Source: an uncultured Clostridia bacterium
Lineage (GTDB): Bacteria > Bacillota > Clostridia > Peptostreptococcales > Anaerovoracaceae
Direction: 5' to 3'
Assembly: GCA_937915045.1 (NCBI GenBank)
Contig: CALDNM010000131.1
Location: 1-6,094 of the forward strand
Length of the DNA stretch: 6,094 bases
The translations under genes were made by a program, and so were the position numbers. Every line of letters begins with the position of its first letter. The first letter of the stretch is position 1. The notes beneath the pieces were generated by a model. It did not search any database. It was not told the origin of the DNA and worked only from the letters and a program-made list of their open reading frames with translations. Shown here piece by piece: positions 4,831-6,094 of this stretch.

Positions 4831-6094
4831 TTATTTCGCGGTCGCGGTAAATTCCTGTTTCCCCTGCTTCGCGTCTATGACGATCTCCTGACCGTCCTCG
4901 ATCTCGCCTTTTATAAGCTTTTCCGCGATGCCGGTTTCGATGTACTTCTGCAAGTACCTCTTGACCGGACGCGCTCCGTACTGAGGCGAATACGCCTCTT
5001 TCGAAATGAGCTGCTTGCTCGCGTCTGTAAGTTTTATAGTGATGTTCCTCTCTTCGAGTCTGTCCTGTATCTCCTCCATCGAGAGGTCGATGATCCTTCC
5101 GATCTGCGCCTCTGTCAGCGGTGAGAACACGACGATATCGTCGATACGGTTTATGAATTCAGGCCTGAAGTTCTTCTTCAGTTCCTCCTCGACCTCGTCC
5201 TTTACAGACTGATCGATAGTGCCGTCGTCCTTTATATGTTCCGTCAGATACGCGCTTCCTATATTCGAAGTGAGTATGATGATCGTATTCTTGAAATCGA
5301 CCGTCCTGCCCTGGTTGTCCGTCAGACGTCCGTCATCGAGAAGCTGGAGCAGTATGTTGAAAACATCCGGATGCGCCTTTTCGATCTCATCGAAAAGTAT
5401 GACGCTGTATGGCTGTCTTCTCACGGCTTCCGTGAGCTGCCCGCCCTGATCGTAGCCGACGTACCCCGGAGGGGCGCCTACCAGTCTGGACACAGAATGT
5501 TTCTCCATGTACTCAGACATATCTATCCTGATCAGGTTCCTTTCGGAATCGAACAGCGCTTCGGAAAGAGCTTTCGCGAGCTCCGTCTTGCCTACGCCGG
5601 TCGGGCCCATGAAGATGAACGAACCGATAGGTCTGTTCTCATCCTTCAGTCCCGCTCTCGCGCGGAGGATCGCTTCCGACACAGCTTCCACTGCCTCGTC
5701 CTGCCCAATGACCCTCTTGTGGAGTATCTCAGGAAGCTTCAGCAGCTTCTGTCTTTCAGTCTCCTGCAGCCTGCTGACAGGTATCCCCGTCCACTGCGAA
5801 ACGACTTCCGCTATCTCATCTTCCGTGACCTCTTCCTTCAGGAGTTTGTTCTCCCTCGGATCTCCGGTCTCCTCCTTTTCGGCCTCGAGCTTCTTCTCGA
5901 GTTCAGGCAGCTTCCCGTATTTGAGCTCTGCCAGTTTCTCTAGATCGTATTTTCTTTCGGCTTCTTCTATCTGGAGCTTTGTGCCCTCGATCTCTTTTTT
6001 CGTATCTTTTACTTCAGTAATGGCGCGTTTTTCCGACTCCCATTGAGCCCTCATCGTATCGTCTTTGCTGTGAAGTTCAGACAGCTCCTGCCCT
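4831..6094 (-). CDS. clpB: ATP-dependent disaggregase ClpB, C-terminal half (5' end outside window)
   Basis: Hsp104/ClpB hexameric AAA+ unfoldase that pulls proteins out of aggregates together with DnaK/DnaJ. The frame is open to the right edge and lacks a true start there; the first in-window ATG (6054) is internal to the middle domain. About 420 of the usual roughly 860 residues are visible. They comprise the end of the charged coiled-coil middle domain (about 6094-5830), the linker WTGIPVSRL, then the second ATPase domain. Counted from the internal Met, this has Walker A GPTGVGKT (150-157), the pore loop GYVGYD (197-202, Y198), Walker B VILFDEIE (218-225), sensor 1 LTSN (N264), a likely arginine finger R303 in FINRID, and sensor 2 in GARPVKR (R362). 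The C-terminal small domain follows. The coiled-coil middle domain separates it from ClpA, and the length of the coiled coil from ClpC. No defects were seen. Its promoter lies outside the window. Confidence 0.95.
   Translation of the reverse strand, partial: GQELSELHSKDDTMRAQWESEKRAITEVKDTKKEIEGTKLQIEEAERKYDLEKLAELKYGKLPELEKKLEAEKEETGDPRENKLLKEEVTEDEIAEVVSQWTGIPVSRLQETERQKLLKLPEILHKRVIGQDEAVEAVSEAILRARAGLKDENRPIGSFIFMGPTGVGKTELAKALSEALFDSERNLIRIDMSEYMEKHSVSRLVGAPPGYVGYDQGGQLTEAVRRQPYSVILFDEIEKAHPDVFNILLQLLDDGRLTDNQGRTVDFKNTIIILTSNIGSAYLTEHIKDDGTIDQSVKDEVEEELKKNFRPEFINRIDDIVVFSPLTEAQIGRIIDLSMEEIQDRLEERNITIKLTDASKQLISKEAYSPQYGARPVKRYLQKYIETGIAEKLIKGEIEDGQEIVIDAKQGKQEFTATAK

Noticed and set aside
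5236..5943. A 235-codon open frame on the plus strand opposite clpB
   Set aside because: It is antisense to the conserved ATPase domain, with no ribosome site or recognisable domain.
6052..6054. ATG at 6054 as the clpB start
   Set aside because: The frame continues upstream to the window edge with residues typical of the ClpB middle domain, so this Met is internal.

Overview
The window looks like chromosome from a low-to-mid GC Gram-positive anaerobe of the class Clostridia. The base for this is a DUF5685-type protein followed directly by a small cysteine-tailed DnaJ-like protein, strong GGAGG-type ribosome sites, and consensus sigma-A-type promoters. The family or genus cannot be fixed from sequence reading alone. 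No RNA gene, insertion sequence, CRISPR array or sign of recent transfer was seen. Coding density is high and the only intergenic stretches over 50 bases are at about 2571-2727 and 4766-4830.

Layout. (1) 77-724, plus strand: endonuclease III (nth), preceded by a promoter so close to the ATG that the mRNA may be leaderless. (2) 2570-729, minus strand: a two-gene operon with an isocitrate dehydrogenase-like enzyme first and a GntR/FCD regulator second. It ends tail-to-tail with nth, only 4 bases apart. (3) 2571-2727: a divergent control region. It holds a perfect TTGACA-16-TATAAT promoter for the dehydrogenase operon, overlaid by four TTGTAT half-sites, the probable operator of the GntR protein. 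(4) 2728-4765, plus strand: a tight three-gene operon with a DUF5685 protein, a J-domain/TPR protein with a cysteine-rich tail, and a six-helix membrane protein. (5) 4773-4801: a hairpin terminator that can serve both strands. (6) 6094-4831, minus strand: the C-terminal half of ClpB, running off the right edge.

How the parts work together. The dehydrogenase and its downstream regulator probably form an autoregulated metabolic unit. The three-gene plus-strand operon is the least understood part and the best candidate for an undescribed system. The DUF5685 protein carries two aspartate-rich motifs placed like those of squalene/phytoene-synthase-type isoprenoid enzymes, plus a possible CxxC/CxxH metal site. 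Its partner has a J domain, TPR-like helices and a seven-cysteine tail, and the third protein sits in the membrane. A membrane-associated module that recruits DnaK, and perhaps modifies or loads the cysteine tail, is a hypothesis only. The convergent ClpB gene is a disaggregase that normally works with DnaK/DnaJ, but here it is a separate transcription unit.
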